Below are positions 1 to 12,030 of a stretch of 64,000 nucleotides of DNA, in pieces. The notes beneath the pieces were generated by a model. The model made no database searches, was not told the DNA's origin, and was given only the letters and a program-made list of their open reading frames with translations. This DNA is from Petaurus breviceps papuanus. Lineage: Eukaryota; Chordata; Mammalia; Diprotodontia; Petauridae. The number at the start of each line of letters is the position of its first letter. The first letter of the stretch is position 1. The DNA lies in assembly GCA_028583685.1 (NCBI GenBank), contig JAMXIF010001195.1:12206820-12270819 (forward strand). The letters run 5' to 3'. Position numbers and translations under genes: made by a program.

Positions 1-815
1 ATAGTTTGAAGTGATCATTTCTTCTCTTTCTAATTCTTAGAAATTAATTACTCCTTTAATTCTAGAACTTTTAAAGTCATCACCAAAAAACTCATTGACC
101 TATAATTGTAGAATATACCTCCTGCTTTCAGTCTCCAGTCCTCTGATACTTCCACAATTCTCTACAATTTACATTTTCCACTTAAACTCAGATATATAAT
201 AATAAAATCTTGAGTCTTTCCCACACATCTTTGAATTAAATTATGAACCTATGCATTAGATAAGACTTACACATGCCTTTCAAGATACTGAATATTCTTG
301 TCACCTATATTAATTAGACATTCAATTTTAACTTTAGTTTTAAAAAAGGATTTAAAATTTATACTTTAAATGAATGAACTTCCAAAGTCTGTATTTTATG
401 TTTCTATATAGTGACTCTTTCCCAGAGCATACAGAACTATGGAATTTCCTTTCAAAAATTATTTTTGAACATTCAGCTAACCAATACAGACCACCATTCT
501 TTTATGTATTAGTAGATAATTTTGATTTTTTATAGCAGAAAATTCATCTTTTTGTAACCATTCTGGTCACGAGTCACTAGCCAGAATGATCCTCAAATAT
601 TATATATGTATATGGTGTCCATGATTCAAGTTTTTCTAGCTTGGTAAGACCTGATAGACTTTATATTCTGCTGGCATAATTTTCAAGGACCCAAAATAAC
701 TTGGACACCATAATAAGGCAACATAATAGGGTTTTAGCAGAGGACTAAGTAAAGAAATCAACCAGTAACATTTATCTCCTAAAAGTTCACCTATTTTAAT
801 TTTAATTTTGGTTAC
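1..815. other. AT-rich unassigned sequence
   Basis: No open frame, known repeat or RNA gene is recognised here. The sequence is AT-rich and looks like old intergenic DNA. Confidence 0.5.
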
Positions 816-1262
816 ATTTTAAGTTCTGATCTGTCTCCCTTCCTACTCACACTATACTAGAGAAGGTCACCATTTCATACACAGAGACACATATGTAAAA
901 CCATATGCATAAAATATGCATAATTTTATTTATCAGTTCTTTCTCTGAAAGCGAATAGTATCTTTCTTCATAGGTCCTTTGTAGTTGAGTATTTATGATA
1001 CTCAGAATAACTTAGTCATTCACAGCTACTCTTTGAACAATATTGCTGTTACCATATACAATGTTCCCTTGATTCCACTCATTTCTGCTTCATTATTTCA
1101 TGAAAGCCTTTTTATATATTTTCTAAAATAAATCAGCTCATCATTTCTTACAGCATGGTAGTATTCTCTCATAATCATATGCCAAAACTTGTTTAGCTAT
1201 TGATGGACATCCCCTCAATTTCCACAAACATTTAAATAAATGCTAAGCATCACTGGGAGTAT
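816..1262 (-). mobile_element. L1 3'-end fragment, antisense
   Basis: Read on the minus strand this follows the end of marsupial L1 ORF2 and its 3' UTR. On the plus strand landmarks are AGTTCTTTCTCTGAAAG, the CATTTCTTACAGCATGGTAG stretch and GATGGACATCCCCTCAATTT. It is an old, 5'-truncated copy. Edges are approximate. Confidence 0.65.
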
Positions 1263-1424
1263 TTCCTAATGGAATCCGTCAACATTACGGAAGAAGTATG
1301 ATTGAGTTTTCAATTGGCTTAGGTTAATTAAAAAAGAATGTGCGATAAATTCTGAGTGTTTCCATATGAATAAAACATGTTATGGATTGTTAAGTTTGTA
1401 GAGATCAAAAGTCTATCTATTAGG

Positions 1425-1622
1425 GCAAGGAATACTCAACCTTTTCTAATGTCATGAACTCCTTCTGGCAGTCTGGTGAAACCTATGGACCCCTTCTAAG
1501 AATAATGTTTTCAAATGCATAAAATAAAATACATAGGATTAGAAAGCAAATCAATTATATTGAATGAAAGTTATCAAAATATGAAAAAGATAACAAACCC
1601 TAGGTTAAAATTCCCCTATTTA
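1425..1622 (+). mobile_element. Ancient repeat, probably a hAT-like DNA transposon remnant (copy A)
   Basis: It contains CAGTCTGGTGAAACCTATGG followed by an ATGCATAAAATAAAATACAT stretch. The same wording recurs at 27,560, 42,925 and, as the far end only, 13,128. I recall this family from other mammals as a low-copy DNA-transposon-like repeat, but cannot name it with certainty. Confidence 0.5.
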
Positions 1623-2272
1623 AAGCTTGGAGAAAATTGCTTACCCAGAAATGTTTCTATGGTTAATTAAATTAAAATTACATTGTGATTTTGACTTATT
1701 AAGTCCCCTTACAATGGCAAGATAACAGTAGTGTCAAAGGAGTTGTCTGCACTGGAATTGTTCTGAAGTGGTCCCCAAGCAGTAACAATATTCAACATGA
1801 TGTCCAGCTTCATAATGGATTTCTAGTTAGAACTTCATCAGCAAATAATATTCTCATGCCACCACATACTTAGGAGCACAATTTAAGAGCCCTAATTACA
1901 TGCATCCTCCCTAAAGAACATTTCAATGTGCCAGATAAATGAGGCACATGTTGTTATAAATTATTAGGTTTCTGTTTTTACTGTAGAAGTTTTCTCCTAG
2001 ACCCTGAAAGGATGCAAAAACAAACATGCTTACTACTAAGAATGCCTACAAACACAAAAGCTTAGAGTTTATTTTTTCCATATGCATTTTTTCTAAAAAT
2101 ATTTCCCCTTGGAATTGACTTTCTGCTTTGGGTTGGTCTCCAGGTCTTACCAAAATGGAAACTTACCAGAGCCTTTCACGAATAACCATAAGAGAACAAC
2201 AATAGTGACATTATCTTTTTCAACTCATTGGACTAAAATGTCATCTCTGCTCTTTATAGAGTGTGTGTGTTG
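1623..2272. other. Unassigned sequence
   Basis: No gene or repeat is recognised. Reading frames here are short and show no protein-like content. Confidence 0.45.
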
Positions 2273-2273
2273 T

Positions 2274-2356
<83 letters not shown>

Positions 2357-2414
2357 GGTGGTGGTGGTGGTGGTAGTGGTGGTGGTGGTGGTAGTGGTGG
2401 TGGTGGTGGTGGTA
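2273..2414 (+). repeat. Bipartite trinucleotide microsatellite (TAG)n then (TGG)n
   Basis: About 24 TAG units are followed abruptly, near 2347, by about 22 TGG units with two TAG interruptions. In other frames it translates as homopolymers of Val, Ser and Gly, which explains the long open frames here. They are not genes. Confidence 0.95.
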
Positions 2415-2615
2415 GATGGAGATTTGGCCTCAGAATCAGAAAGTTTCAGTTATGTTTCTGACACATAAAAGTTATGTGATCTTAGGGAAGTGGTTTAATT
2501 TCTAAGTTCTCTAAACAACTCCCTTAAAACCATAAATTACAGATGGGTTTAAGATGGACAAAGGGTTTTCTACACTAGGCATTCTCTGCACCAGTGAAAT
2601 CACAGCTCTAGAAAA
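2415..2615 (+). mobile_element. MIR-like marsupial SINE
   Basis: It has the tRNA-SINE core (GTTATGTGATCTTAGGGAAG), then a marsupial-type tail with TAAATTACAGATG and CACCAGTGAAATCACAGCTC. The same tail type occurs near 25,490, 45,720, 55,190 and 55,960. The head is partly lost beside the microsatellite. Confidence 0.55.
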
Positions 2616-3177
2616 AAATTGTTAAAATCAATTAAAAATGAATCCTATGTTCATAAAAGGAATATCACACCTTTAGAATTTCCCTTTCTAATAAGTGCAT
2701 AAAAATGTGTTTTGCTAAATATAATTAATAAGATAATGATCAAATAAAATATGCAAGCTATATAACTGAAAATGTATCTGAACTTGATTAAAATAATTTA
2801 GAAATCACAGATTGAAAATAGATCCAATTGCTTTTACCAGAGCTGATGTTTTCATTGGTTCTTTAGAAAGTTTATTAAAGGTAGTTTTATTATATGCAGA
2901 AAATAAACATTTTTATTTGCCTTGCTTTGGCTTTGTTTCTTAAAGGGGCTCGGTTATAACACTATTTTTTCATTCATTTGTCAAATGATCAAGTTTCTGT
3001 TGCTTTTGAGAAGTATGGATGGAAGTATGAAATTTTAAAAGTTGAAGAATTTGACTAGTTTTTATGACCCGGTGAAGATATGTCTTTATCTTCTGAAAAA
3101 AAAAAAGTGAAGACATGAGAAGCACCTTTTTAAAAAAATCCAGGCCATATACAAGCAGAAAAGGGAGTATACTAGTC
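2616..3177. other. Unassigned AT-rich sequence
   Basis: No repeat family or gene is recognised. The minus-strand frame around 2970-3179 is low-complexity Phe/Leu/Ser and not credible. Confidence 0.45.
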
Positions 3178-3184
3178 ATGTAAG

Positions 3185-3438
3185 AAGTTGTTCAGTCATC
3201 TTTCAGCTATGTCCAACTCTTCATGACTCAATTTGGGGTCATCTTGGCAAAGATAGTGGAATAGTTTGTGATTCCTTCTCCAGTTCATTTTCCAGGTGAG
3301 AAAACTGAGGCAAACAAGGTTAAGTGACTTGCCCACAGGCACACAGCTAGTAAGTGTCTGAGACGGGATTGGAATTCAGGAAGATGAGTCTTCCAGACTC
3401 TAGGCCTAGTGCTGTGTGCACTGTGTCACCTAACTGCC
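3185..3438 (-). mobile_element. MAR1-type marsupial SINE, antisense
   Basis: On the plus strand it starts with the reversed 3' tail (GTCCAACTCTTCATGACTC), then CTTGGCAAAGATAGTGGAAT, CTGAGGCAAACAAGG, and ends at the tRNA head (GTCACCTAACTGCC). CATGTAA at 3178-3184 recurs at 3439-3445 and is a likely target-site duplication. Confidence 0.85.
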
Positions 3439-3599
3439 CATGTAACCAGAGCGAGAGCTAAAAGACAAGACAGCCCAGGTAGGGACTGCTGTCCGTGAGA
3501 TGTTTGAAGAAGCAGATTTCTAGTTCATTGAATAAATCCTCTATAGAGGGTTAGGATGAGGAGGAGGAAGAGTGAAACAGCAAGGACCGCGACAACAAC

Positions 3600-3712
3600 A
3601 TGACACAGTGGAAAAAAGCGTTAACTCTGTGGTCAGACTGTCCGGTGCTTATCACCTGTGCGACCTTGATCAAGGCCCTCCCTCTGTCTGACCCTCAGTT
3701 TATCTGTAAAAG
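3600..3712 (+). mobile_element. MIR fragment
   Basis: A degraded tRNA-SINE core is visible: CACCTGTGCGACCTTGATCA, then CCCTCAGTTTATCTGTAAAA. It abuts a second MIR directly. Confidence 0.65.
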
Positions 3713-3975
3713 GAGATATTGGATAGATGGTACAGCACTGTTCTGAAGTTAGGAAGATCTGAGTTCAAATCTAGGCTTGGTTACTAGCTGTGTGACTGTG
3801 GAAAAGTCACTTAACCTCTGTGTGTGTGCCTCAGTTACCTCAATTTAAGATGGGGATGATAAATAACAACACCTACCTGCCAGGATTATTGTGAGGATCA
3901 GATGAGATAGTATCTGTAAAGCACTTAGCACAGTGTCTGACACATATAGATGCTTAATAAATACTTGTCTTTTCC
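3713..3975 (+). mobile_element. MIR, near full length
   Basis: Head, core and tail are all legible: GAGTTCAAATCTAGG, TAGCTGTGTGACTGTGG, CTCAGTTACCTCAAT, GTGAGGATCAGATGAGATAG and an L2-like end TGCTTAATAAATACTTGT. A pyrimidine tract follows at once. Confidence 0.85.
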
Positions 3976-4072
3976 CCTCCTTTCTTCTTCCCTCCCTTCC
4001 TTCTTTTTCCCTCTCTTCCTTCTTCCTTCCTCCCTCCCTCCCTTCCTTTTTCCTTTCCTTCTTCCTTCTGTA
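3976..4072 (+). repeat. Polypyrimidine tract (CCTT-rich)
   Basis: An imperfect run of CCTT/CTTC units lies straight after the MIR end. Confidence 0.9.
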
Positions 4073-4540
4073 TTTCCAGTTCTAGACCTATAAGTTCAAA
4101 AATACACTGAATAAGAAAATGGAAGATTCATCAATAGAGAGAAAAAAACATCTAGAACTTAAACGAACCATATTTCTGGCCCAGCTCGTTAGATTTTCTT
4201 TTCTGTGTAATACATTTTATAGAAATAAGCCACAGATAGCTCAATACCAGAGGTCATAGTATTGCATAAATAGTATTAATCACATATGAAAAGATGTGTT
4301 TGACCTAGAAAAGTATGTAAGTAAAAAAGAGTCTTTTAAGTTTGGAGTAAGAAGGGCCACAGTGTAATGGCTTTTACTTTTCTATTTCTATAGTCCCTCA
4401 AATTCAGAACCAAACCTGGAGTGAAGCAAAACCCTCTAAGATGAAATGGAGAGTTATCATAACATCTGGAGTTCTTCAGCATCTGGAACCAAGAGAATTT
4501 AACATCTAATTATCACTTGACTCACTTTTAATGAGGCCTA
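4073..4540. other. Unassigned sequence
   Basis: Nothing is recognised. Composition is ordinary AT-rich intergenic DNA. Confidence 0.4.
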
Positions 4541-4544
4541 TTCG

Positions 4545-4812
4545 CTGAATGGGCATTACCTGACTCTAAGTGAGGACATGAAAAGGACTCATCCTAAAAG
4601 GATCAGGGTCTCCCACCTGCATCCTGGGTCATCTCCAGTCATCCTGATGAATATCTGGTCAGCATCCAGATGGCTCTGCAGGAGAAAGTGAGGCTGGTGA
4701 CCTTGCACAGCCCTCCCTCACTCAAACCAAAGTCAACTGCAAGTCATGCCTTCACTTCCCTTATGGCATGGTCCTTTTCAAAAATGAAGTACAAAGGAAA
4801 CAACAAGCAAAA
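4545..4812 (+). mobile_element. Marsupial SINE with LINE-like 3' tail
   Basis: Landmarks are TCCAGTCATCCTGATGAATA, CCCTCCCTCACTCAAACCAA and the terminal TCAAAAATGAAGTACAAAGG followed by a CAACAAG tail. I know this ending from marsupial genomes as a short retroposon. The left edge is uncertain. Confidence 0.65.
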
Positions 4813-5604
4813 ATAATTAGCTAAAATAGGAAGTTGCCACCTGCCATTGGATACCTGGCTGAGCATCTTGGTATACCAAGCAGATCAAAACAGTGGAGAT
4901 GATACTTTCTGGTCTAGGCGAAAATCTCCCAGTGTTCTCAAATTCCTCTGTCACAATGAGGGGAATTGCTCTGATTTTGCAACTGGAAGGGCTGCTTTTA
5001 ACTCACAGTATTGACCCTGTCTTTTTTTTTTTACCTATGGGAAGAGGAAGCCAAAAACGCAAGGGAATTGGAAAGGTAGAAACAGAGTGCGCTTCCATGG
5101 AAGAATGGATAGGAGATTACTAGACACTGGAGCCAAAATCTATGAGTAAATTATCCATGAATCGTGTTGGGATGACCTTGTACTGATAAAATCCATTCAG
5201 TCTGCAGACCAAAGCTTTACTTCCCTTTCTCAGTGTTTAAGGGGCAACTTCCAAACCTAACATCTCCTCGTGGCACAAGAGGCATTATCTAAGGAACTTG
5301 AAAAGTTTCTCTTTTGTTTAAAGGGTTTTTTTAAAGACCACAAATCTACTAAAGCTGTTCATGAAGGAACTGCTAAACTGTATTACTATTGATTGATGTA
5401 GCATTGAATATGTGATTAGAAACAGCCTAGGAGAAGAGACAGAGACATAGAAATAGACAGAGTCAGAGACAAAGAGAGATACCCAGAGAAAGAGAGAGAT
5501 AGACAGAGATGTTAGCTGTTATAATTTTGCCAGAGGACTTGGAGCTAAAAAAATTTTTAAAGACAGCTATTGATGCATTTTTATAACTACTCAAGACACA
5601 CACG
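4813..5604. other. Unassigned sequence with an AGACAGAG-rich stretch
   Basis: No gene is recognised. The segment 5425-5512 is purine-rich (AGAGACAGAGACATAGA-type units). The 76-codon frame at 4893 has no recognisable protein signature. Confidence 0.45.
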
Positions 5605-6030
5605 TGTGGGACAAAAAGACCCTTACTCAAATAAATTCAATAACTCAGAGGTTTCTTCAGAGAAACAAAAAGATCTTTATTACTTCCGACAAGACAGGGG
5701 AGTCGTCACCACCAGCAGTCTGGTAGAAGAGGCCCATGGCAGAAAGCAAAGCTTGACTTTAGATACCCAAAAGACTCCCCCCCATCACTGTCCTTTGTCC
5801 CCATTAATCAGGAACTTAGGCTCACAGCCTGACTACAAAAATCCATTTACATAATAGGTAAAGTGTCAGCAATATCAATATAGATGTGAAAGCAGAGGGG
5901 GATTTGGGGTCATGGTGACCTGCCCAGAGTTGCAGTTCCGCAACAGGATTTCCAATTTTGTATTTGTACAGGTCAAGTCTGGGTCTTGGGTCTGGTTAGA
6001 TTTGAAGGGTCTGTACTTTCCCCTCCTACA
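5605..6030 (-). mobile_element. LTR-like fossil, antisense, family unassigned
   Basis: About 426 bp, bounded by TG...CA on either strand. Read on the minus strand an AATAAAG polyadenylation-type signal lies about 50-60 bp from the 3' edge, as in a solo LTR. No internal retroviral region is seen. It looks old. Confidence 0.45.
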
Positions 6031-7690
6031 TATTAGCTTAGCTTAGCAAAATCTTCAACTTGTGACCAGGGAATAAAGGCAAGGGTAGGCTGTTTCCTTC
6101 AGCTGGGTCTCTGGTAACCTGTTATTCCATCTAATTTGTAAAATATTACCTGAGAAGTTTTCATCTCTCTCATACACAGAATGTATTTACCATGTTTTCT
6201 CTGGTCAATGAGTTAATGGTAGTAGCTGGATATCTTACCGGTATGACTAACATTGAAAAGGGCATCCCTTATTATGAAAGCATAGATTAGAAGGAAAATC
6301 AGTCCTTTAGAGAAGGAAGGGCTTAGTTGAATGGCAAGAGAAAAACTCAAGCACCAAGCAGGAGTAACCCCAACCCATAAAGGTTATGCTTCAGTGGGGA
6401 GGAAGAATGAATGAGCTGCCAGCACTAGAACAATAACACCACAGCTAAATATCACATTTTAATATTGCCCACATCAAGTTGTAAAGCTATCAAGAGAGCT
6501 AGGGTAAGCTATCATAATATAGTAAGAATACTGGACCCACATGGCTGAAAAGCTTTGGACGAATACTGCACATAGACTGAGTAGCTCAGGTGGCATTGAA
6601 AGGGTACCAGTTGAGAGATGTTACAAGGTGGATGCCGTCATGTCCAGGCTGGTCATTCTTCTGATAGTCCTCAGCTGGGATTCCTAGGTAGATGTCCTCA
6701 ACTCCAGTCCACTTATCTCTGAGAGCATAGTCATATTCAGATTAATAGGGTTTCAAGACAATCTACTATAATACAGGCCATGGACTTCTGATTGACTTCC
6801 CTGGGATATTATAGTCAAGTTCTTATTACCATCCTTGAAAGTTGTAGCAATATTTGATTGAATCTTTAAAATGTTTTACTCTACCCATTAGATTGCATAG
6901 TTTACGACATGCTTAGGGAATATACTTATTAGGGCCATACCAGTGAGGCAGCTGAATCAACTCCTGGTGATAGGCTGAAGTCAATCAAGGTAGAAGAGGG
7001 TTTGAAGAGAGGAGGAAATGCTTTGATGAGATTCCTTCACTGGTCAAATCGAATAGTTGACCCTTACAAAAATAACAACACCAGAAAATATTGTAGGCAA
7101 TAAGGACTGAAAACCCCTTTAGAGGAGCAGAGAATGGCAAGCAAGTGAAAGATTTGTGGACATTCTTTGTCAGAGAATCCTTTGTTTTGGGGACTCTGAG
7201 TGAATTGAGGATTTATGTATATCCTCGGGATTAATTAATGTTCATCTAAGGGTCTCTTCTTGTTGTTTACCTCCTTTTAATGAAATATTTTTTACAACAT
7301 TGTAAACTGAGGGCTTGCATGTCGAAAATAAGTCCCAGTATACTGAAAATTACCATTCATACATTTTCCAAAGCTGATGGAGAGAGGTATGAGCCAAGAG
7401 ATATGAGAGCATCCCTCAAATAACACTTAGGCCTTTCATATCATAAGTTGTTGGCATAATTAAATTAAAATTTAATATTGTAAATAAAAATAAAATAAAA
7501 TAAATGGTACCTGATACATGTGATATGCTTGGAGCGATTCTCGCATCAAGTGAAAAGCTGTATTAAATGACTTCCTGGGGTAATTCCAGATCTTTTTTTA
7601 GAAGGCAACAATTTTATGAAATAAGTCTGACAGTAATGGGAGAGGAGTAAAGGCTGTTGCTGCACTCGTTTCATTGTTTTCCTTGCCTTA
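6031..7690. other. Unassigned intergenic sequence
   Basis: I see no gene, RNA or clear repeat in this stretch. The part after 7440 has an A-rich TAAAATAAAATAAAT run. Confidence 0.45.
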
Positions 7691-7845
7691 CTCCTAGCCA
7701 AGATAAAACCTGTATTTGATTGCATGCTATCTTGGGAGGGGGAGGGGAAGAAGGAGGAGAAAACTTAAAACTCAAAATTTTATCATAGTGAATGTTGAAA
7801 ACAAAAAATAAATAAATATTTTTAATTTTAAAAAATAAAAAGATA
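7691..7845 (+). mobile_element. L1 3'-terminal fragment
   Basis: It shows the marsupial L1 3' end: GCATGCTATCTTGGGAGG, a GGGGAAGAAGG purine stretch, AACTCAAAATTTTATCAT and GAATGTTGAAAAC, then an A-rich tail. Confidence 0.8.
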
Positions 7846-8753
7846 AAGCTGTGAGAAATCTAGAGTGAAAATTTTTGCTTAGAAATTTCAGATATTGAAC
7901 AGAAGATAAAAAAAGCTAATCAATTTTGTAAATTGACTGATGCTTTTCTTTTAAAAATTTTTATTGATATCTTTTGTTTTTATATCATCTTCATTTTCAA
8001 AGATATTGCTCTCTATTCTCTGCCTAGAAAACCATCAGTTAACAGAGAATTTTAAAAAGCCAAAAAAAAAATGAATGAGGTTATGCATTTCTAAAATAAA
8101 AGTTAGAATAGTAATTTTTTTCTCCTCCAGACAGTTGCTGCTTCTGAAGCAGTAGGAACTTCATTTTATATAGAAATATATATAATAAATTACTATATAT
8201 TAATATAATAACATATAGTATGTATTATATATATATTAATAGAATTATATATAATAGAATTAACTATTCATGCTTTGCTTGTAAGGAAAGCATTTTAGAG
8301 GTAAATGTAGAAAACTCATAAGTATTTCTGTGCCATAAAAGAAAATACATACCCAACTAATCTTGATTCTGAAAAAAATACTTGGTAAAGATATTCACTG
8401 CCTGATTCCCAGTCTTTCTCTATTTTGATAGAGTAGGTATAGTTTTATTTCTTTTTATAGAGGATGCTTTGTAAACCTTAAAGTTCTATATAAATGTCAG
8501 TCATTGTTATTCCTCCACATTATACACTAAGTAATCAAAGGACATGAAATAAAATCTCACCTTTGCTACTGATTACTTGTATGACCTTAGGTCTCTTTGC
8601 CTCTACTAATGTCCTATTCTGTTGTCCCTTTGGCATGTAGAGGTGACCTTGGATTTTGAAGACAATGCCAGTGGAAGGCAAAGCCTGACAGATCCTATAT
8701 GGCTTAAAATATTTCATTTATAGGGTGGGTGACTAACTATTGTATTGCCAAGG
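7846..8753. other. AT-rich unassigned sequence
   Basis: Mostly AT-rich DNA, with a TATATA-type low-complexity patch at 8160-8260. A short stretch near 8545-8610 faintly resembles a MIR core. No gene is recognised. Confidence 0.45.
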
Positions 8754-9158
8754 CAATATTCACAACACCAACAGTGACTATGAATATGCCGGCATAGTTC
8801 TGAATTGCAGAATAAAACAGGTTCTCCATATAGATGACAGAAGCAAAACATCTATTCATACACCAGAAAGTCAAATCCCAACACCAGAAAGCCAAATTCA
8901 TCATAGCAACAAAGAAATCTATACACAATAACACCATCCCAATGGAGAGCAATACCATCCCAAATACTTCCCACAAACACTCATAATACTAGCTGTCTCC
9001 TTGCCTAAATCCTCTCTCCTCCCTCTATTTTAACTGCTCTGACTCCCAGCTTCCTTTTAGCTCTGCTCCACCTTTCCTGCTCCACGTGTTCAGCAAGCTC
9101 CTCCCACCACAGGCTCTATGTGATTACATTCAGCCTATTAAGAGGCAGGGCCATTACA
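8754..9158 (-). mobile_element. LTR-like fossil, family X copy 1, antisense
   Basis: About 405 bp, alignable by eye over its whole length with copies at 22,744 and 25,002 (shared CAATATTCACA at one edge, CATTACA at the other, and GTGATTACATTCAGCCT inside). On the minus strand it begins TG. No internal retroviral region is attached, so it is probably a solo LTR. Confidence 0.55.
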
Positions 9159-9194
9159 CATATGTAAAATGTCATAAAATCTTAAGTGCCTTGT

Positions 9195-10025
9195 TGAGAG
9201 GGAAGATCAAAACACAACGTCAGAAGAGGACAATGTCCAAAAGTCTACATACAAAGCCTCAAATGGGAAGGTGAATTGGTCTCAAGCCAAAAAAGCCTTC
9301 TTGGAAGAGTTCAAAAAGGATTTTAAAAATGAAATAAGAAAGGTAAAAGAAAAATTGGGAAAAAGAAATGAATATTATGCAAGAGAAGGTCAACATCTCA
9401 GAACAGGAAGGGCAAAAATTGACTAAAGAAAACAGTTCCTTAAAGAATACAATTGACTAATGGGGGTGAGGGGGAATCCACTGAAGAAAAGAACTCCTTA
9501 AATAGTAGAATTGGACAAATGGAAAAGGAAGTACAAAAGCCAACTGAGAAAATAATTTCTTAAAAATCAGAATTGGGCAAGTGGAAACTAATAACTATGA
9601 GACATCAAAAATCAAACAAAATAAAAAAAATGAAAAAATAGAAGAAAATGTAAAATGCTTTATAATATACTTAGCTCTTCTTTAGTAATACAATGATTCA
9701 AAACAATTCCAAAAAACTCATGATAGAAAATGTTATCCACATTCAAATAAAGAAGTATGGAGTCTGAATGTAGATCAAAGTCACTGTTTTTGTTTATTTG
9801 TTTGTTTTTTTCTTTCTTGTAGTTCTTCCCTTTTGTTCTGATTCTTCTTTCACAATATGACTAATGTGAAAATAACATGACTGTATATGTATAACCTATA
9901 TCAGATTGTTTGCCGTCTTGGGGAGAAGGAAGGGGAAGAAGAGAGGGAGAAAAATTTGGAACTCAAAATCTTATAAAAATGAATGTTAAAAATTATCTTT
10001 ACATGTAATTGGAAAAATATAATAC
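9195..10025 (+). mobile_element. L1 copy, ORF1 segment joined to 3' end
   Basis: Positions 9195-9650 match the L1 ORF1 coiled-coil coding region, Lys/Glu-rich (AGAATTGGACAAATGG, TGAGACATCAAAAATC). Positions 9690-10025 match the L1 3' UTR (TTCTTTCACAATATGACTAA, TTGGAACTCAAAATCTTATA). All of ORF2 is missing, so this is an internally deleted old copy. Confidence 0.75.
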
Positions 10026-10027
10026 TA

Positions 10028-10052
10028 TTAAGTGTGTGTGTGTGTGTGTGTT
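10028..10052 (+). repeat. (GT)n microsatellite
   Basis: A short GT run sits at the end of the L1 copy and just before a MIR. Confidence 0.9.
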
Positions 10053-10069
10053 TGTGGGGAATTATAAAC

Positions 10070-10310
10070 ATCTAAGATGGTGGATAGAGTTCTGGTCATG
10101 GAGTCAGACACTTATTAGCTGTGTGATCTTAAGCAAGTTTTTGGAGGGAATAACCTCTGTTTTCCTCAGTTTCTTCCACTATAAAGTGGGGATAATATAG
10201 CACCTACCTTCCAGGGTTATTGTGAAGATCAAATGAGATAATATTTGTAAAGCACTTAGCACAGTACCTGGCACATAGTAGACATTATACAAATGTTAGC
10301 TATTATTACC
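10070..10310 (+). mobile_element. MIR, near full length
   Basis: TAGCTGTGTGATCTTAAGC, CTCAGTTTCTTCCACTATAA, GTGAAGATCAAATGAGATAA and AGCACAGTACCTGGCACATA are in canonical order. Confidence 0.85.
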
Positions 10311-10868
10311 ATCTGAGATCAGAGCTGTTCCCTGTTAGACTGTTATACTGCATTATTGACCCTATTTAAGCCAAGATAAAGTTAAAACATGGTTGGGAGA
10401 GATATACTATGCATAAAACTGGGAGGGTGATCTATCATTTTCCCAAACCTTTACTCTCAAAATAACAATTCTCTTCACAAAATTATTTGTGCCTCTGTTA
10501 CTCTGCCTGTAAAATAGGAACAATCATATTTGTACTACTTAATTTGTAGGATTATTGTGAGGAAATTGCTTTAAAAACCCTAAAGTTGAGAAGTGATCTT
10601 AGATAAAGAAAATTGTAAATATGAGATTTTTTTGTTTTGCCTTTGATTAGTTTCCCTATATGTCTAAGGCTAGAAGGACAATGGTCTTTCACAGACCCAG
10701 TTCCACTGCTTAGCATGGGAGTTCTGACTTACTTCATTTCCAACCTATGCCTACTCACTCTGCCTTAGGCAGTTTAGTGGTCCCTCACCAGGGAGAGCGC
10801 TCCATATTGGTGCCAGACTTAGAGCAGATACCCAATTATATCCTACTATAGCTCACAACTTCCTTTTT
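10311..10868. other. Mostly unassigned, with a MIR scrap
   Basis: Positions 10,490-10,620 resemble the right half of a MIR (CTGCCTGTAAAATAGGAAC, GGATTATTGTGAGG). The rest is not recognised. Confidence 0.45.
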
Positions 10869-12030
10869 TCTTTTTAAGGTAGTCTTTTTATTAAATAAAA
10901 AATTAGCATTCATTTTAAAAATTTTGAGTTTCAAATTCTTTCCCTGAAGCCCCTCCCCCGCCTACTGAGAAGGCAAGTAATATGATACCCATTATAAATG
11001 TGAAATCATGTAAAATATATTTTCATATTAGTAATGCTGCAAAAAAAATCAAGAAGAATAGAGAAAGTGAAAAAAATATGCTTCAATCTACACTCAGAGG
11101 TTAGGTCTCTCTCTGGAGGTTGATAGTATTTTTCATTATGAATTCTTTGGAACTGTCATACATCATTGTATTATTGATCGTAGTAGCTAAATCATAGTTC
11201 ATTTTTATTACAAAATTGCTGTTAATGTGTGCAATATTCTCCTACTTCTGCTCACTTAATTTTGCATCAGTTCATATAAAGCTTCCCTGGTTTTTCTGAA
11301 GACATCCCCTTCATTTTTCTTATAGCACAAGAGTATTCCATCACAATCAAATTCCACAACATATGCTTCAGTTGATGAGCATCCCTTCATGTCCCATTCT
11401 TTGGCACAACAAAAAGAGCTGCTACAAATATTTTTGTACATATGGGTCCTTTTCCTTTTCCTTTAATCCTTTTGGTTACAGACTTACTGAGAGTATTGCT
11501 GCTTCATAGTTTTATAACCCTTTGGGTGTAGTTGCAAATTGTTATCTAAGATGTTTAACCAGTTCACAGTTCCAACAACAGTACATTAGTATACCAGTTT
11601 TTCCATTCCCACTCCAGCATTTGTCATTTTCCTTTTCTGTCATTTTAATTAATCTTATGGGGGTGAGGTGGTATCCCAGAGTTGTTTTAATTTACATTTC
11701 TCTTCCTATAATCTTACTATAAATCCTTCCCCCTCACCCATTTCCTGTTTTCTTTCTAATTTTGAGTGCATCAGTTTTGTTTGTATAAAATCTTTTTAAT
11801 TTAATATAATCAAAATGATCCATTTTGCCTCCTATGATCTCTATCTTTGTTTGGTCATAAAGTCCTCTTATCCACAGACCTGGCAGGAAATTTTTCCATG
11901 CTTCCCAAATTTGCTTATGATATCCTTTTTATGTCAGAATTGTGTACCCATTTTGAGCTCATCTTAGTGTGAGATGCTGGTCTGTGCCTAGTTTCTGCCC
12001 AACTGCTTTCCTGTTTTCTTAGTAGTTTCG
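10869..12030 (-). mobile_element. L1 3' half fragment, antisense
   Basis: From left to right the plus strand shows the reversed L1 3' UTR (11,000-11,250), then the reversed C-terminal ORF2 region with GAGTATTCCATCACAATC and GGGGTGAGGTGGTATC, then a further ORF2 piece (11,760-12,030) with AAAATGATCCATTTTGCC. The junction near 11,720 is rearranged. It is old and truncated. Confidence 0.8.

Noticed and set aside
2109-2468. Long open frames encoding poly-Val or poly-Ser/Gly
   Set aside because: They are the translated TAG/TGG microsatellite; no protein-like flanks or splice context.
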